Positions 63,761-64,000 of a stretch of 64,000 nucleotides of DNA are shown piece after piece. A program made the position numbers and the translations under genes. The notes beneath the pieces were generated by a model. It was not told where the DNA came from and ran no database searches. It saw nothing but the letters and a program-made list of their open reading frames with translations. Each line of letters begins with the position of its first letter. The first letter of the stretch is position 1. The stretch is from Ctenosaura bakeri. Lineage: Eukaryota; Chordata; Lepidosauria; Squamata; Iguanidae. The DNA lies in NCBI GenBank assembly GCA_948474755.1, contig CAOLHI010000745.1, positions 682,001-746,000 of the forward strand. The letters run 5' to 3'.

Positions 63761-64000
63761 TTAGAGCCAGAGTGGTCTACTAATTTGAGTACTGGACGAG
63801 GACTGTGCGTAACCAGGATTCAGATTCCCACTCAGTCATAGAAACCACTGGATTTCAGGGCAAGTGGGTGACTTTGGGTAAGTCACACTTTCTCAGCCTC
63901 AGAAGGAGGACAAAGGCAAACTCATCTGAACAAATCTTGCCAAGAAAAGCCCATCATAAGATTCCAAGAAGTTGGAAAGTACTTGAAGGCATGCAACAAC
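63761..64000 (+). mobile_element. tRNA-derived SINE with ACA tail, cut by the window edge
   Basis: The head AGAGCCAGAGTGGTCTACTA, B-box region GGATTCAGATTCCCACT, body GGTGACTTTGGGTAAGTCAC and tail CTTGAAGGCATGCAACAAC are all present. Only the end of the tail may be missing. Confidence 0.9.

Overview
This window is vertebrate intron DNA from a squamate reptile, probably a lizard. It is AT-rich, has no operon-like structure, and none of its long open frames looks like a complete gene. It is full of mobile elements typical of squamates: a Sauria-type SINE, a tRNA-headed SINE with an (ACA)n tail, CR1, L2-like and RTE-like LINE pieces, and hAT, Tigger-like and unclassified miniature DNA transposons. 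The species cannot be fixed from the sequence.

The only host gene I can support is GRK5 (G protein-coupled receptor kinase 5), on the minus strand. Two small exons are present: 37993-38105 (exon 3 in human numbering) and 16206-16283 (exon 4). They join in phase, have good splice sites, and encode the first part of the regulator-of-G-protein-signalling homology domain. The rest of the window is the end of intron 2 (38106-64000), all of intron 3 (16284-37992, 21.7 kb) and the start of intron 4 (1-16205). I found no exon 2 or exon 5 by eye, so they probably lie outside.

Layout. 1-16205: sparse old repeats, plus two GC-rich islands at 6997-8235 and 13032-13498, both foldback DNA transposons that end in GGCC. 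The first carries a roughly 1 kb LTR-like insertion with an in-frame 13-residue repeat. 16284-37992: a Sauria SINE, a 688-bp hAT element (19733-20420), an L2-like LINE split by a Tigger-like MITE (23100-24175), RTE-like LINE pieces, and a 1.2 kb SPIN-like hAT element (33549-34754) with a 154-bp-arm palindrome inside it. 38106-64000: a CR1 fragment split by a nearly perfect foldback MITE (39773-40612), a second, inverted copy of the same hAT family (46449-47262), two copies of a MITE plus LINE composite (47882-48365 and 50451-51053), an RTE-like LINE split by a MITE (54571-55464), and an L2-like LINE (59290-60345).

The most interesting theme is a family of foldback elements that start GGCC(A/C)TTTC, end in the inverse, and make 3-bp target duplications (CAC, TCA, TAA, GTA and TGT are all seen). 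Several sit inside recognisable LINEs, so the empty site can be read directly. All of these would be transcribed in the GRK5 pre-mRNA, where the foldbacks would form long hairpins.
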